Source: Saccharospirillum sp965652395 (GTDB lineage: Bacteria > Pseudomonadota > Gammaproteobacteria > Pseudomonadales > Natronospirillaceae). From it: a stretch of DNA of 64,000 nt. The notes below the pieces were generated by a model. That model had not been told where the DNA came from. It worked only from the letters and a program-made list of their open reading frames with translations, and searched no databases. Shown in pieces: positions 33,977 through 42,617 of this stretch (position 1 is the stretch's first letter; the number at the start of each line of letters is the position of its first letter). Position numbers and translations under genes: made by a program. The stretch is taken from assembly GCA_965652395.1 (NCBI GenBank), contig CBFGUW010000025.1, positions 3,705-67,704 on the forward strand, in the 5' to 3' direction.

Positions 33977-35368
33977 TCAACCCTCACGCGACCAACGCGT
34001 GCCCTCACGCGTGTCCTGGATCTCCACGCCCTTGGCTTTCAGTTCATCCCGAATGGCGTCGGCTTTGGCGAAATCCCGGGCTTTTTTGGCGTCTTGCCTC
34101 GCCTGGATCATGGCTTCGATTTCTTCGGCGGTCAGGCCGTCTGTGGCGCTGTCCAGCCCTTTGAACCAGGCTTCGGGGTCTTGTCGCAACAAGCCGAGCA
34201 GGTCGCAAACACTGAGAATTTCACCTTTGATACGGGCTCTCTCTTCGCGATCCTCAGTTTTGAAGAAGCGTCCGGAGGCTTCGTGCAGGGCGGCGACGGC
34301 TTTGGGGGTGTTGAGGTCGTCCAGCAGGGCCTGGATGCCTTCGGTGGCGAATGGGTCGCTGGGCATGTGGGGTTCAAGCCCTTCGCTGTCACGCAGGACG
34401 GTGTATAGCCGGTCGAGTGTCTGCCGGCTTTGATGCAGGAGTTGTTCGGACCAGTTCAGGTTCGACCGGTAATGGGCTGACAGCAGCGCCAGTCGCACCA
34501 GTTCGCTGGGGTAGGCGTCCAGTACATCGCGCAGCAGGGTGAAGTTGCCGAGCGATTTGGACATCTTTTCGCCCTGGACGTCGAGCATGGCGTTGTGCAC
34601 CCAGTACCTGGCGTAGCCCTGGCTCTCCGGTACGCAGCATTTGCCTTGGGCGATTTCGTTTTCATGGTGCGGGAAGATGAGATCGCTGCCGCCGCCGTGG
34701 ATGTCGATGGTTTCGCCGAGGTGGTGCAGAATCATGGCGGTGCATTCGATGTGCCAGCCTGGGCGGCCTCGCCCCCATGGGCTGTCCCAGCCGGGCAGGT
34801 CGTCGCTGGAGGGTTTCCAGAGGACGAAGTCCATGGGGTTGCGTTTGTAGTCGGCGACTTCGACGCGGGCGCCGGCGAGCATGTCGTCGAGGTTGCGGTG
34901 CGAGAGGCGGCCGTAGTCGGCCATGGTGTCGACGGCGAACAGGACGTGCCCTTCGGATTCGTAGGCGTGTCCGCGGTCGATGAGCCGTTCGATGATGTCG
35001 ATAATGTGCGGGATGTGTTCGGTGGCTTTGGGTTGCAGGGTGGGGGGCTGGTTACCCAACCTTTGCATGTCTTCGATGTAGGCTTCGGTGAAGCGTTCGG
35101 CGTATTCTTTGATGTCGACGCCTTCGGCTTTGGCGGCGGCGTTGATTTTGTCGTCTATGTCGGTGAAATTCCGGGCGAAGATGACGTTGGGGTAGACCCG
35201 TTGCAGCAGCCGATAGAGCAGGTCGAAGACGACGGCGGAGCGGCCGTTGCCGACATGAACATAGTTATAGACCGTCGGGCCACAGGCGTAAAAAGTCACT
35301 CTGTTCGGATCCTGAGGTACAAAAGCTTCTTTCTTTCCAGACAGAGTATTGTAGAGATAAAGCGTCAT
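33977..35368 (-). CDS. cysS: Cysteinyl-tRNA synthetase
   Basis: Class I synthetase charging tRNA-Cys, 463 aa from ATG 35368 (MTLYLYNTLSGKKEAFVPQD); the frame is open upstream but without family match. Catalytic marks: FYACGPTVYNYVHVGNGRSA (zinc Cys and the HIGH-like HVGN), FARNFTDIDDKI, GWHIECTAMILHHLG and IFPHHENEIAQ (zinc ligands), and EKMSKSLGNF (KMSKS). Length is normal. Upstream lies palindrome D. Confidence 0.97.
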   Translation of the reverse strand: MTLYLYNTLSGKKEAFVPQDPNRVTFYACGPTVYNYVHVGNGRSAVVFDLLYRLLQRVYPNVIFARNFTDIDDKINAAAKAEGVDIKEYAERFTEAYIEDMQRLGNQPPTLQPKATEHIPHIIDIIERLIDRGHAYESEGHVLFAVDTMADYGRLSHRNLDDMLAGARVEVADYKRNPMDFVLWKPSSDDLPGWDSPWGRGRPGWHIECTAMILHHLGETIDIHGGGSDLIFPHHENEIAQGKCCVPESQGYARYWVHNAMLDVQGEKMSKSLGNFTLLRDVLDAYPSELVRLALLSAHYRSNLNWSEQLLHQSRQTLDRLYTVLRDSEGLEPHMPSDPFATEGIQALLDDLNTPKAVAALHEASGRFFKTEDREERARIKGEILSVCDLLGLLRQDPEAWFKGLDSATDGLTAEEIEAMIQARQDAKKARDFAKADAIRDELKAKGVEIQDTREGTRWSREG

Positions 35369-35425
35369 TCTATGATTCCGACGGATTGGTTTGGTGGTTG
35401 GTGGTTGCGTTTGGTGGTTTAACCC

Positions 35426-35538
35426 GCAGCCGGTGCCTGGAGCGCCCATTCGAGGTCGCCGTGAACCCGTCCATGGGGGCTTAACTTCGGCATCCATGCC
35501 TCAGATATCCTCGAATGGGCGCTCCAGGCACCAGCTGC
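35426..35538. repeat. 113-bp palindromic element (D) with 30-bp arms
   Basis: GCAGCCGGTGCCTGGAGCGC plus CCATTCGAGG (35426-35455) is repeated inverted at 35509-35538 with one mismatch. The 53-base interior holds CCATGGGGGC and GGCATCCATGCC, resembling the core of element C. Located between cysS and the T-fold gene. Confidence 0.8.
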
Positions 35539-35582
35539 TAGCCAGCGCTGCATTGCTCGCGCCAAACAAACTTACTTGTGTG

Positions 35583-36476
35583 CTATTGAGCCGTAAGTCT
35601 ATCACTCAGTTTATTTCCGGTCATGGGCCGGTGTTCGGCGATAGCCCCTTTCATAACCCCTTCAAAGGCTTTCACTTTCCAAAGTTCGTCCGGATATTCA
35701 CGGCCAAGCTCGTTGGCGATGAACTGGGCGATCAGCTCAACGGTTGTGTCGGTTTCGAGCGTGCAACACCGATCTTGGGGCAGCCATACGTCGAAGCGTC
35801 CCTGTTCGGCGTCGTAGCCGATGTGGAACAGGCCGGGGAGGTCGCTGGGCAGGATGTCCTCGCGGGTGATGAGGTAGATATCCTGAAAGCGTGCCGCCCA
35901 TTCCCGTTCAATTTCCGGGTCGCGTTGGCCGTTGCGGGTTATTTCTATGCGGGAGCGGTGGCCGTGGCAGATGCGTTGGCAGTCGCCCTGGTGCTTTTTC
36001 AGGCCATGGGAGTAGTGGTAGTAGGTGCTGTTGATGGTTTCGATGCGCAGGCCGAGGCGGACGCGGGTGACGTTGTCGGGTACGAGGGTGTTGAGGTGGG
36101 CTTCAAGCATGGGGCGGACGCTGTCGAGGCTGATTTCGGGTGCTTCGACGAGGAAGACGGCTTCGCGAGGTGATTGGTAGCGGAAGCGGGTCTGTTCGCT
36201 GACGGTGTATTCGGCGTGGATGCGTTCGCCGTTGTCGGTTTCGGTGATGTCGAGGCCGGGCAGTTCGGTGGGCAGGACGAGGGTGTGGTCCATGCCGGAG
36301 TCGAGCGCTTGTTTGAGGAGTTTTTTGACGTGGCCGAAGTCGAAGACCATGCCTTCTTCGTTCAGTTCGCCGTCCAGTTCGACGTCGACGATCCAGCTTT
36401 CCCCGACGACGCCGCGTTTGGGGTGGAAGTAGCTGAAGTCCAAAACAGTGAGATGGTCGACAAAAAGGCGGCTCAT
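35583..36476 (-). CDS. Duplicated T-fold protein (6-pyruvoyl/6-carboxy-tetrahydropterin synthase family)
   Basis: 297 aa, about twice a QueD/PTPS unit. The N-terminal half has DFSYFHPKRGVVGESWIVDV, VFDFGHVKKLLKQALDSG and MDHTLVLP, where a QueD would have its substrate and dimer loop, but it lacks the HGH zinc motif. The C-terminal half has TINSTYYHYSHGLKKHQGDC and QRICHGHRSRIEITRNG with the His-Gly-His zinc ligands. The two halves could complement each other in one active site. Known from gammaproteobacteria as a 6-carboxytetrahydropterin synthase-like protein, but its reaction is not established. ATG 36476 is the only good start. Confidence 0.78.
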   Translation of the reverse strand: MSRLFVDHLTVLDFSYFHPKRGVVGESWIVDVELDGELNEEGMVFDFGHVKKLLKQALDSGMDHTLVLPTELPGLDITETDNGERIHAEYTVSEQTRFRYQSPREAVFLVEAPEISLDSVRPMLEAHLNTLVPDNVTRVRLGLRIETINSTYYHYSHGLKKHQGDCQRICHGHRSRIEITRNGQRDPEIEREWAARFQDIYLITREDILPSDLPGLFHIGYDAEQGRFDVWLPQDRCCTLETDTTVELIAQFIANELGREYPDELWKVKAFEGVMKGAIAEHRPMTGNKLSDRLTAQ

Positions 36477-36521
36477 AGGGGGTCCGGTGTTAAATCTGGG
36501 CGCGAATTCTAGCAGTTTGAA

Positions 36522-36555
36522 GTAGGAGATGGCACCTCAGGGTTTGAGCTCCTAC
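36522..36555. repeat. Short hairpin, degenerate family A-like repeat
   Basis: GTAGGAG (36522-36528) pairs with CTCCTAC (36549-36555) around a 20-base loop. Outer bases match the family A unit but the inner part does not. Sits between the T-fold gene and a small plus-strand gene. Confidence 0.45.
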
Positions 36556-36586
36556 AATGGGAGTGTATTCCGACCGGGACTCCGCC

Positions 36587-36775
36587 GTGAAAAAAGATGA
36601 CCGATGGCGTCAGGCCGGGCTGAAGGCGCGTGAGATGCGTAAGAGCCTTGGGTATTCCTATCTGGCGGCGGAGGAGATCATCCGCAGTATGAAGGCGCTT
36701 CGCGAGGCGCTGCCGAAACCGGGCGATAAGCCCAAATCCCTGCCTACGCCTCCTCCGGCGGAGCCTGATAGTTGA
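36587..36775 (+). CDS. Small conserved hypothetical protein
   Basis: About 62 aa from GTG 36587 (KKDDRWRQAGLKAREMRKSL); an ATG at 36557 would add ten residues. Helical and basic N-terminus, with LGYSYLAAEEIIRSMKALRE, then a Pro-rich tail (PTPPPAEPDS). Its 3' end overlaps the 3' end of greB by 32 bases in antisense. I know it only as a conserved small gammaproteobacterial protein; function unknown. Confidence 0.6.
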   Translation: MKKDDRWRQAGLKAREMRKSLGYSYLAAEEIIRSMKALREALPKPGDKPKSLPTPPPAEPDS

Positions 36776-37259
36776 TGTCGGTGACCCAGTATTCGATCTC
36801 GCCTTGAGGCGTCCGCACGACGATTTCGTCGTCCACTTGCTTTTTGAGCAAGGCGCGGGCCATGGGGGAGTCGACGCTGATGTAGCGTTTGTCGGCGTCG
36901 AACTCGTCGGGACCGACGATCCGTAGTACCCGTGGCTGTTCGTCTTCGTCGACGATTCGGACCCAGGCGCCGAAGTACACCCGGTTGGCGTCGTCTGGCA
37001 GGGTGTTGACCACTTTTAGGCTTTCCAGTCGTTTGCTCAGGAACCGGACCCGGCGGTCTATCTCTCTGAGCCGTTTCTTGCCGTAGATGTATTCGGCGTT
37101 TTCCGAGCGGTCGCCCAGCTTGGCGGCGTCGGAGACTTCCTGGGTGACTTTGGGCCGTTCCACTTTCCAGAGCTGGTGCAGTTCTTCCCGCAGTCGGGCT
37201 TCGCCTTCGGGGGTGATGTAAGGGCTGCTGCGCGGGCGCGGGGGGCGGTAACGGCTCAT
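36744..37259 (-). CDS. greB: Transcription elongation factor GreB
   Basis: Rescues backtracked RNA polymerase by stimulating transcript cleavage. 171 aa from ATG 37259, in an ATGA overlap with mnmC. N-terminal coiled-coil: PYITPEGEARLREELHQLWK, VSDAAKLGDRSENAEYIYGK (tip with the acidic pair), RRVRFLSKRLESLKVV. C-terminal FKBP-like domain: GAWVRIVDEDEQPRVLRIVG and SVDSPMARALLKKQVDDEI. The RSENAEYIYGKKRLREIDRR run is GreB-type rather than GreA-type. Confidence 0.93.
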   Translation of the reverse strand: MSRYRPPRPRSSPYITPEGEARLREELHQLWKVERPKVTQEVSDAAKLGDRSENAEYIYGKKRLREIDRRVRFLSKRLESLKVVNTLPDDANRVYFGAWVRIVDEDEQPRVLRIVGPDEFDADKRYISVDSPMARALLKKQVDDEIVVRTPQGEIEYWVTDINYQAPPEEA

Positions 37260-39217
37260 CGTTTGCCTCGAATCATGTTTCTGATCAGGAATCGGTTGGG
37301 GTTGAGGTGGTTTGCCAACTGTTGCGGCACAGGCAGGGGTTCGCCGTTCAGCCAGGCAGCCAGTGCTTTCGATGCCAAGGGTATGGAGCAGAGCCCTTTG
37401 GATCCGTGCGCGATGTTGACCCAGAGGCCGGACTGCCAGGGTGGCGGTGGCAGGCGCTGGGTCAGGCGTTTTTGCAGGGGTATCTGGTACTGGCTGACAA
37501 AGGCTTCCGCGTTCAGCACCGGGCCGAGCATGGGTAAGTAATCGGGGGCGGCGCACCTGACCCCGGCTCTGGATTCAGTAATTCTGACTTCCTCGCTTAC
37601 CACTTCGGGTAGGAGTTGGTGCAGGGCGGCGAGGTTGTCGGCGTCGTCCTCCGGGCGGCATTCGGCCTTGGTTTCCTTGAGGTGGAAGGTGGCTCCCAGG
37701 CAGTGTTGGCCTTGGTGTTCCGGTACCAGATAGCGGTCGGAACAGAGAACGGCTTTCAGTCCGGCCACCACGCCTTCGCTGGCAATTCGGGTGACCTGCC
37801 CGGTGATGGGGCGGGCGGGCAGGTAAGCGGTTTGAGGCAGATTGGTGCTTTCCCAGGCGGTCGTCAGTATCAGGGTGGTGCTGGAAAAAGATTTTGTGCC
37901 GTCCGGTGTCTCGGCATCGATTTGCCAGCCACTCGCTAAAGGAGTCAATTGGCTGACCCGGTGGCTCAGGCGTACCTCGATATTGGGGTGGTCCAATCGA
38001 TGGGCGACCAGCTCCGCCGGGCTGACCCAGCCGCCGCCCGGAAAATAAAGGGCTTCGGTGGAAACTGGAACTCCGGCTCTGGTTTCCGCCTGCTCAGCAT
38101 TCAGGCATTGAACGAACTCTTCCGGGAAAGGGTTGCGGCTGAGGAAATGCTCGAACCGCTTGGCTTCCTTTGCACCCTGGTTTAACTGCAGTAACCCGCA
38201 AGCGTCGTGCGGTACAGCCTGTGGCAGTTGGGTCAGGCGGTGTTGCGCCAGGCTTAGGGCCTGAGTGTAAAAGGCGTTACTGGCGGATCGTTCGTGTGAC
38301 AGCCGCGCATAGACAGCGCCCTGGGCATTGCCGGAGGCTCCGGCTGCAACGGCGTCGGCTTGCTCCAATACGGTTACCCGCCAGCCACGTTCGGCGAGTT
38401 CCCTGGCTGTGTGGGCACCGGCGAGTCCGGCACCGACTACTGTGGCGGTCTTGATGTCCGGAGGTCTGGGCCAGGCGTATTCGTTGCCGGGCCAGGTGCC
38501 GGGTTCGGGTGGCCCGCAGCGGCCGATAAACCTCGCTTGAACCATGGCACGTTTGCGGCCGTGCCCTTTTACTCGCTCGACCTGGAAACCGGCGCCGCTG
38601 AGGCTGTCCCGTACCAGGCGGGCCGCTGTGAAAGTGGCTGCGGTGGTGCCTTGGTGGCTCAGGCGGCTCATGGCTTGGAAGAGGCTGGGTTGCCACAGCT
38701 CCGGGTTCTTGGCGGGAGCGAAGCCGTCGAGAAACCAGGCGTCGATACGGGCATTCAGGTCGGCCAGCGTATCGTTGGCGTCGCCGAACAACAGCAGTAG
38801 CTCGACCTGTGGCGTCAGCTCTACGCAATGGAACCCTTCTATTCGGGGTGGATAGGCCGCCAGCAATCTTTCCAGATAGGGTGCCAGTTCGGGCCAATGT
38901 TCCAGGCTGGCGGCTATGTCGCCCGGCGCCAAAGGGTATTTTTCGGTACTGACGAAGACGAGACGGGCGTTGGTTGGAGCGAGCTGATCAAACAGCTGCC
39001 AGGCAGCCAGGAAATTCAGTCCGGTCCCGAAGCCGGTTTCGGCGATGCTGAAGACCTGATGTTCTTTGAGTTTTCCAAACCGGTCCGGGAGGCGGTTATG
39101 AGTCAGGAAGACGTAGCGGCTTTCGGCCAGGCCGTCTTCCCTGGAGAAGTAAACATCGTCGTAGCGGGCCGAGCGAGGTGTGCCTTCGGCCGTCAATTCC
39201 AGCTGTGGCGTGTCCAT
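37256..39217 (-). CDS. mnmC: Bifunctional tRNA mnm5s2U biosynthesis protein MnmC
   Basis: Makes the last steps of 5-methylaminomethyl-2-thiouridine at the wobble base. 653 aa: an N-terminal methyltransferase (MnmD) domain, about 1-245, with SIAETGFGTGLNFLAAWQLF and WFLDGFAPAKNPELW, and a C-terminal FAD oxidase (MnmC1), about 260-640, with VVGAGLAGAHTARELAERGW (dinucleotide binding) and VRCAAPDYLPMLGPVL. Both domains are intact. Starts one base inside the stop of the preceding gene; ends in an ATGA overlap with greB. Confidence 0.95.
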   Translation of the reverse strand: MDTPQLELTAEGTPRSARYDDVYFSREDGLAESRYVFLTHNRLPDRFGKLKEHQVFSIAETGFGTGLNFLAAWQLFDQLAPTNARLVFVSTEKYPLAPGDIAASLEHWPELAPYLERLLAAYPPRIEGFHCVELTPQVELLLLFGDANDTLADLNARIDAWFLDGFAPAKNPELWQPSLFQAMSRLSHQGTTAATFTAARLVRDSLSGAGFQVERVKGHGRKRAMVQARFIGRCGPPEPGTWPGNEYAWPRPPDIKTATVVGAGLAGAHTARELAERGWRVTVLEQADAVAAGASGNAQGAVYARLSHERSASNAFYTQALSLAQHRLTQLPQAVPHDACGLLQLNQGAKEAKRFEHFLSRNPFPEEFVQCLNAEQAETRAGVPVSTEALYFPGGGWVSPAELVAHRLDHPNIEVRLSHRVSQLTPLASGWQIDAETPDGTKSFSSTTLILTTAWESTNLPQTAYLPARPITGQVTRIASEGVVAGLKAVLCSDRYLVPEHQGQHCLGATFHLKETKAECRPEDDADNLAALHQLLPEVVSEEVRITESRAGVRCAAPDYLPMLGPVLNAEAFVSQYQIPLQKRLTQRLPPPPWQSGLWVNIAHGSKGLCSIPLASKALAAWLNGEPLPVPQQLANHLNPNRFLIRNMIRGKR

Positions 39218-39567
39218 TAGTGTGTCGTGGGTAAATCCAGCAGTTGGTTAAGCCAGGTTTCGAACAACTGTTTGGGGAGGACCACATCGCCCAACGAGAA
39301 CCGGTTCAGTTCTTCCAGGGTGTATTGGCTGGCCAGGTAAAGCTCCCATTGCACGATCACATCGTCGGCGATGTCCAGTGCCTGTGTCGGGGTGGCGGGC
39401 AGGTCGGTGTCGGCTTCGTGATCGAATTCCTCGGCGAAACGGGCGCACCATTCCACGATTTGGAAATGGCTGAAACGGGACATGGAACCCAGGAGCCCCT
39501 GACTTAACAAGTCAGCCAGGTTGGACAGGGTGAAGGGTTTGTCGATGGGGTCGTTGGACCAGGCCAT
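39217..39567 (-). CDS. Conserved hypothetical protein upstream of mnmC
   Basis: 116 aa from ATG 39567 (MAWSNDPIDKPFTLSNLADL), with an in-frame ATG at 39585. Acidic, largely helical; no motif or membrane segment. It overlaps mnmC by one base and so shares its transcript and perhaps its translation. No function can be stated. Confidence 0.7.
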   Translation of the reverse strand: MAWSNDPIDKPFTLSNLADLLSQGLLGSMSRFSHFQIVEWCARFAEEFDHEADTDLPATPTQALDIADDVIVQWELYLASQYTLEELNRFSLGDVVLPKQLFETWLNQLLDLPTTH

Positions 39568-39692
39568 GAAGTGTCTCTTTGCCAATGTCGGGGCAGTTTA
39601 TCATGCCGGGAGGATGCGATGGGAGCCGAAGGGGCTCCCATCGCTGGGATTGACGAAGCTGTGTTGGAAGTGCGGTGACCGCCGGTGGCTGA

Positions 39693-40370
39693 TCAGCCCC
39701 AGCTGTCGCGGCGCTTGGAGCGCATTCTTGGTAACAGCAACCCAAGAATGGTACCAGCCAGGATCAGGCCGCCACCCGCCATTAACATTCGGCTGTCGCG
39801 ACTTTCCTGCAGGTTACTGAGTTTGGACTGCACCAGGTCAAGGTCGTTTTTCAATCCGGCGTTTTCCTGTGCCAGTTCCTGGTTGTGCTGATCCAGCTGG
39901 ATGGCGTTGTCGCTGATTTGTTTGATGTTCTGCAACTCGGTGCTCAAGCGCTGGTTTTCGGAACGCAGGGTTTCCAGTTCGCCGTTGACATCGCCTTTAT
40001 CGGCCAGCAGATCTTTGTATTTGGTATCCAGTTCTTCCAGCTGGCGTTGCAGTTCATTGCGTTCGGCCTGGACATTGGCGATCAGAATCTCGGCTGTGGG
40101 TTCATCCTGGAGGTAGCGCTCGGGAATCCATCCCTCAATACCTTCTTCGGTGCGAACGTGCAGGTAGCCGTTTTCAGCGGTATCGCTCAGCGTTTCCATG
40201 CGCGTGCCGGAAGGGATGGTCTTCAGGATGCGAAACTGGTCACCGGCGCCGGTGCGGATGTTGACATAGAGTTCGTCGATCAACCAGCGGGTATCGCTCA
40301 AGGCTGTGCCGCTGATCATCAGGGCGGTGATTAAACCAAAAAACAGGTTAAAGGGGGTGGACCGTGTCAT
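39693..40370 (-). CDS. SH3-domain membrane protein (TIGR04211/YgiM-like)
   Basis: 225 aa. Signal peptide-like start (residues 1-25, FFGLITALMISGTALS), a bacterial SH3 domain (about 28-93) with VNIRTGAGDQFRILKTIPSG and GWIPERYL, a long coiled coil (about 95-190), one membrane helix (LMAGGGLILAGTILGLLLP) and a basic cytoplasmic tail (RMRSKRRDSWG). Same layout as E. coli YgiM. The SH3 part would face the periplasm and perhaps bind cell wall. Role not established. Confidence 0.88.
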   Translation of the reverse strand: MTRSTPFNLFFGLITALMISGTALSDTRWLIDELYVNIRTGAGDQFRILKTIPSGTRMETLSDTAENGYLHVRTEEGIEGWIPERYLQDEPTAEILIANVQAERNELQRQLEELDTKYKDLLADKGDVNGELETLRSENQRLSTELQNIKQISDNAIQLDQHNQELAQENAGLKNDLDLVQSKLSNLQESRDSRMLMAGGGLILAGTILGLLLPRMRSKRRDSWG

Positions 40371-40475
40371 TTCTCAGAATTCCCGTGTTACTCAAGGTAC
40401 CCGGCCAAGGTATGAATGGGTAATGGCCGGGCTTCGGATTCGAGGTCAGTAGTGTTTAAAGTCAATTCAGCGGCG

Positions 40476-40537
40476 AAAGAGTGTAAAGGCTTTGACAGTT
40501 CAAGTCAGAGGCCGATGTCACCTTTTACACGCTCTTT
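40476..40537. repeat. Imperfect inverted repeat in intergenic gap
   Basis: AAAGAGTGTAAAGG (40476-40489) pairs with CCTTTTACACGCTCTTT (40521-40537), loop about 31 bases, with a small bulge. It lies in the 255-base gap between the SH3 gene and the YciI gene and ends in TTTATT on the plus strand. Could be a terminator-like or regulatory structure; not assigned. Confidence 0.4.
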
Positions 40538-40625
40538 ATTACTCAAGTTGCGAAGTTCGCGATAGTTCGGTGGCATCCGCTACTAATTCCGGTGGACGAA
40601 CTCAAACTTGAGTTTATTAGCTGAC

Positions 40626-40925
40626 TCAGGGCAACGTTTGCTTAAAAGGTTTAACCGTCACCGATTGATAAACCCCTGCTTCGACGTAAGGGTCGGTGTC
40701 GGCCCATTCTTGGGCGGCTTCAAGCGATTCGAATTCGGCGATGATGATGGAGCCGGTGAACCCTGCTTCGCCCGGATCTTCGGCATCGACCGCCGGGTTG
40801 GGACCAGCCAGGACCAGTCGCCCGTCGGCATTCAAAATATCCAGGCGGGCGAGATGATCGGGCCTGGCTTTTTTACGCAGTGGCAAACTGTCTTGAACGT
40901 CTTCGGTGATAATGGCGTAAAGCAT
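40626..40925 (-). CDS. YciI-like protein
   Basis: 99 aa from ATG 40925 (MLYAIITEDVQDSLPLRKKA). Ferredoxin-like YciI fold with the conserved His-Asp area RPDHLARLDILNADGRLVLA, GSIIIAEFESLEAAQEWADT and DPYVEAGVY. Family members are small dehydrochlorinase-like proteins of mostly unknown role. Divergent from the PHP phosphoesterase gene. Confidence 0.87.
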   Translation of the reverse strand: MLYAIITEDVQDSLPLRKKARPDHLARLDILNADGRLVLAGPNPAVDAEDPGEAGFTGSIIIAEFESLEAAQEWADTDPYVEAGVYQSVTVKPFKQTLP

Positions 40926-41033
40926 GATGAAATCCCCCAAATAAAGTTAAATCGCTACCGATAACTGCTGAAACAGAAGAAAGCTGGCATAATACGGGAA
41001 GCTCAAACCGAACGGCAACAGGCGTCTATTTTT

Positions 41034-41909
41034 TTGACTTCCAATATTCTTCACAGCTGGGAAATGCACTGCCACAGTCATTTTTCCGATGGCACTTTGT
41101 CGCCTCAGGCGTTGTACGATCAGGCCCTGGCATCCGAACTCTCCCATTTGGTGTTGACCGACCATGACACAGCCGCAGGCTATCGTTGGTTGGCGGACGA
41201 TGGGGTCTTGAACCCGGCACTGCGGCTATGGCCGGGCTCGGAACTTTCCTCGGTGTGGATGAAGCGATCCATCCATGTCGTGGGTATCGGTATGGATGTA
41301 TTCGGGGGTGCGTGGCAGGCGGTGGAGTCGCGCTACGCCGCTCTGCGTGAAGCACGCCTTGAACGCTTGTTGTTCGTATTGCGCAGAGAAGGGCTGAAAA
41401 TCGATGAAGAGGCCGTCCGGCGACAGGCCGGTGACGGTACTCTGGGTCGTCCTCATATTGCGCGGCATCTGGTCGATACTGGTCAGGCAAAAGACAGCGC
41501 CCAGGCGTTCAAGCGTTGGTTGGGCAACGGCAAGGTGGGGGATGTAAAACAGAGTTGGCCGGAGATGGCCCGTGCTGTGGAGGATATTCGTCAGTGTGGT
41601 GGCGTTGCCGTGCTGGCGCATCCGCATCGCTACAAGCTGACCTGGCGGAAGATGGATCAACTGCTGACCGATTTCCAACTGGCGGGAGGTCAGGCAATTG
41701 AAATCAGCTGCCCGGCCATGCCCCCGGAGTTGCGCAAGCGACTGGTGGATTACTGCGTCGAGCAGGATCTGTTCATTGGTGGCGGCAGCGATTTCCACGT
41801 GCCGGACACCCCCTGGGCGAGACTGGGCCACTATCCGCAATGGCCCAGTGAGGGCCAGCGGCTGACCGACATTCTGGAAAGCGGAACGGTTCGGGTTTTC
41901 TCGCACTGA
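41034..41909 (+). CDS. PHP-domain phosphoesterase (YciV/RnmV-like)
   Basis: Metal-dependent phosphoesterase, 291 aa from TTG 41034; ATG 41064 (MHCHSHFSDGTLSPQALYDQ) is a possible start. PHP motifs: EMHCHSHFSDGT (two His), LVLTDHDTAAGYRWL, GGVAVLAHPHRYKLTW and GGGSDFHVPDTPWARLGHY. E. coli YciV acts on nucleoside 3',5'-bisphosphate and short 5'-RNA ends. Followed by yciO on the same strand, as in many gammaproteobacteria. Confidence 0.87.
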   Translation: MTSNILHSWEMHCHSHFSDGTLSPQALYDQALASELSHLVLTDHDTAAGYRWLADDGVLNPALRLWPGSELSSVWMKRSIHVVGIGMDVFGGAWQAVESRYAALREARLERLLFVLRREGLKIDEEAVRRQAGDGTLGRPHIARHLVDTGQAKDSAQAFKRWLGNGKVGDVKQSWPEMARAVEDIRQCGGVAVLAHPHRYKLTWRKMDQLLTDFQLAGGQAIEISCPAMPPELRKRLVDYCVEQDLFIGGGSDFHVPDTPWARLGHYPQWPSEGQRLTDILESGTVRVFSH

Positions 41910-41960
41910 CGGCAGTGCTAAAGTGACGCCCATTGCCCAATTCTTGGCGGGAGCCAACGT

Positions 41961-42584
41961 ATGAGCCAGTTTTTTGTTATCCACCCCGAAAACCCCCAGA
42001 CACGCCTGATCAAACAGGCGGCGCAGATCGTCAGAGACGGTGGCGTGATCGCCTATCCGACGGACAGCGCCTATGCACTGGGTTGCCACATGGAAGACAA
42101 ACAGGCGGTCGACAAAATTCGCCGGATTCGCGGCGTGGACGATAGCCACCACCTTACACTGGTATGCCGGGACCTTTCCGAACTGTCGAACTTCGCCAAA
42201 GTCGACAACGTGGCGTTCAGGTTGATCAAGAACAACACCCCAGGCCCAATCACCTTTATCTTACCGGCGACGCGGGAAGTGCCGCGGCGGCTGATGCATC
42301 CGAAGCGCCGCACCATCGGTTTGCGGGTATTGGCCAATCGTATTGCCGCTGCCCTGCTGGAAGAGCTGGGCGAGCCGATGCTGAGCACCACTCTGATCCT
42401 GCCGCACGAACCCGAACCTTTGAACGATGCCTATTACATTCGTGAAGTGCTGGAGCATGAGCTGGATCTGGTCATCGACGGTGGTTTCTGTGGCTTCGAG
42501 GAATCCAGTATTGTCAGCTTCCTGGACGATACTCCGGAAATCCTCCGGGAGGGCGCTGGCGATGTCAGCCCTTTCAGGACCTGA
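41961..42584 (+). CDS. yciO: YciO/Sua5-family protein
   Basis: 207 aa. YrdC/Sua5-like fold with LIKQAAQIVRDGGVIAYPTD and SAYALGCHMEDKQAVDKI (nucleotide/substrate loop), LTLVCRDLSELSNFAKVDN, TFILPATREVPRRLMHPKRR. YciO is related to TsaC, which makes threonylcarbamoyl-AMP for tRNA modification, but YciO itself is thought to have a different or accessory role. The pattern matches YciO in length and in DSAYALGC. Follows the PHP gene; scpA starts 33 bases later. Confidence 0.87.
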   Translation: MSQFFVIHPENPQTRLIKQAAQIVRDGGVIAYPTDSAYALGCHMEDKQAVDKIRRIRGVDDSHHLTLVCRDLSELSNFAKVDNVAFRLIKNNTPGPITFILPATREVPRRLMHPKRRTIGLRVLANRIAAALLEELGEPMLSTTLILPHEPEPLNDAYYIREVLEHELDLVIDGGFCGFEESSIVSFLDDTPEILREGAGDVSPFRT

Positions 42585-42617
42585 GACCGGCGCAGGCCAA
42601 AGAGTGGAGAAGTAGCC

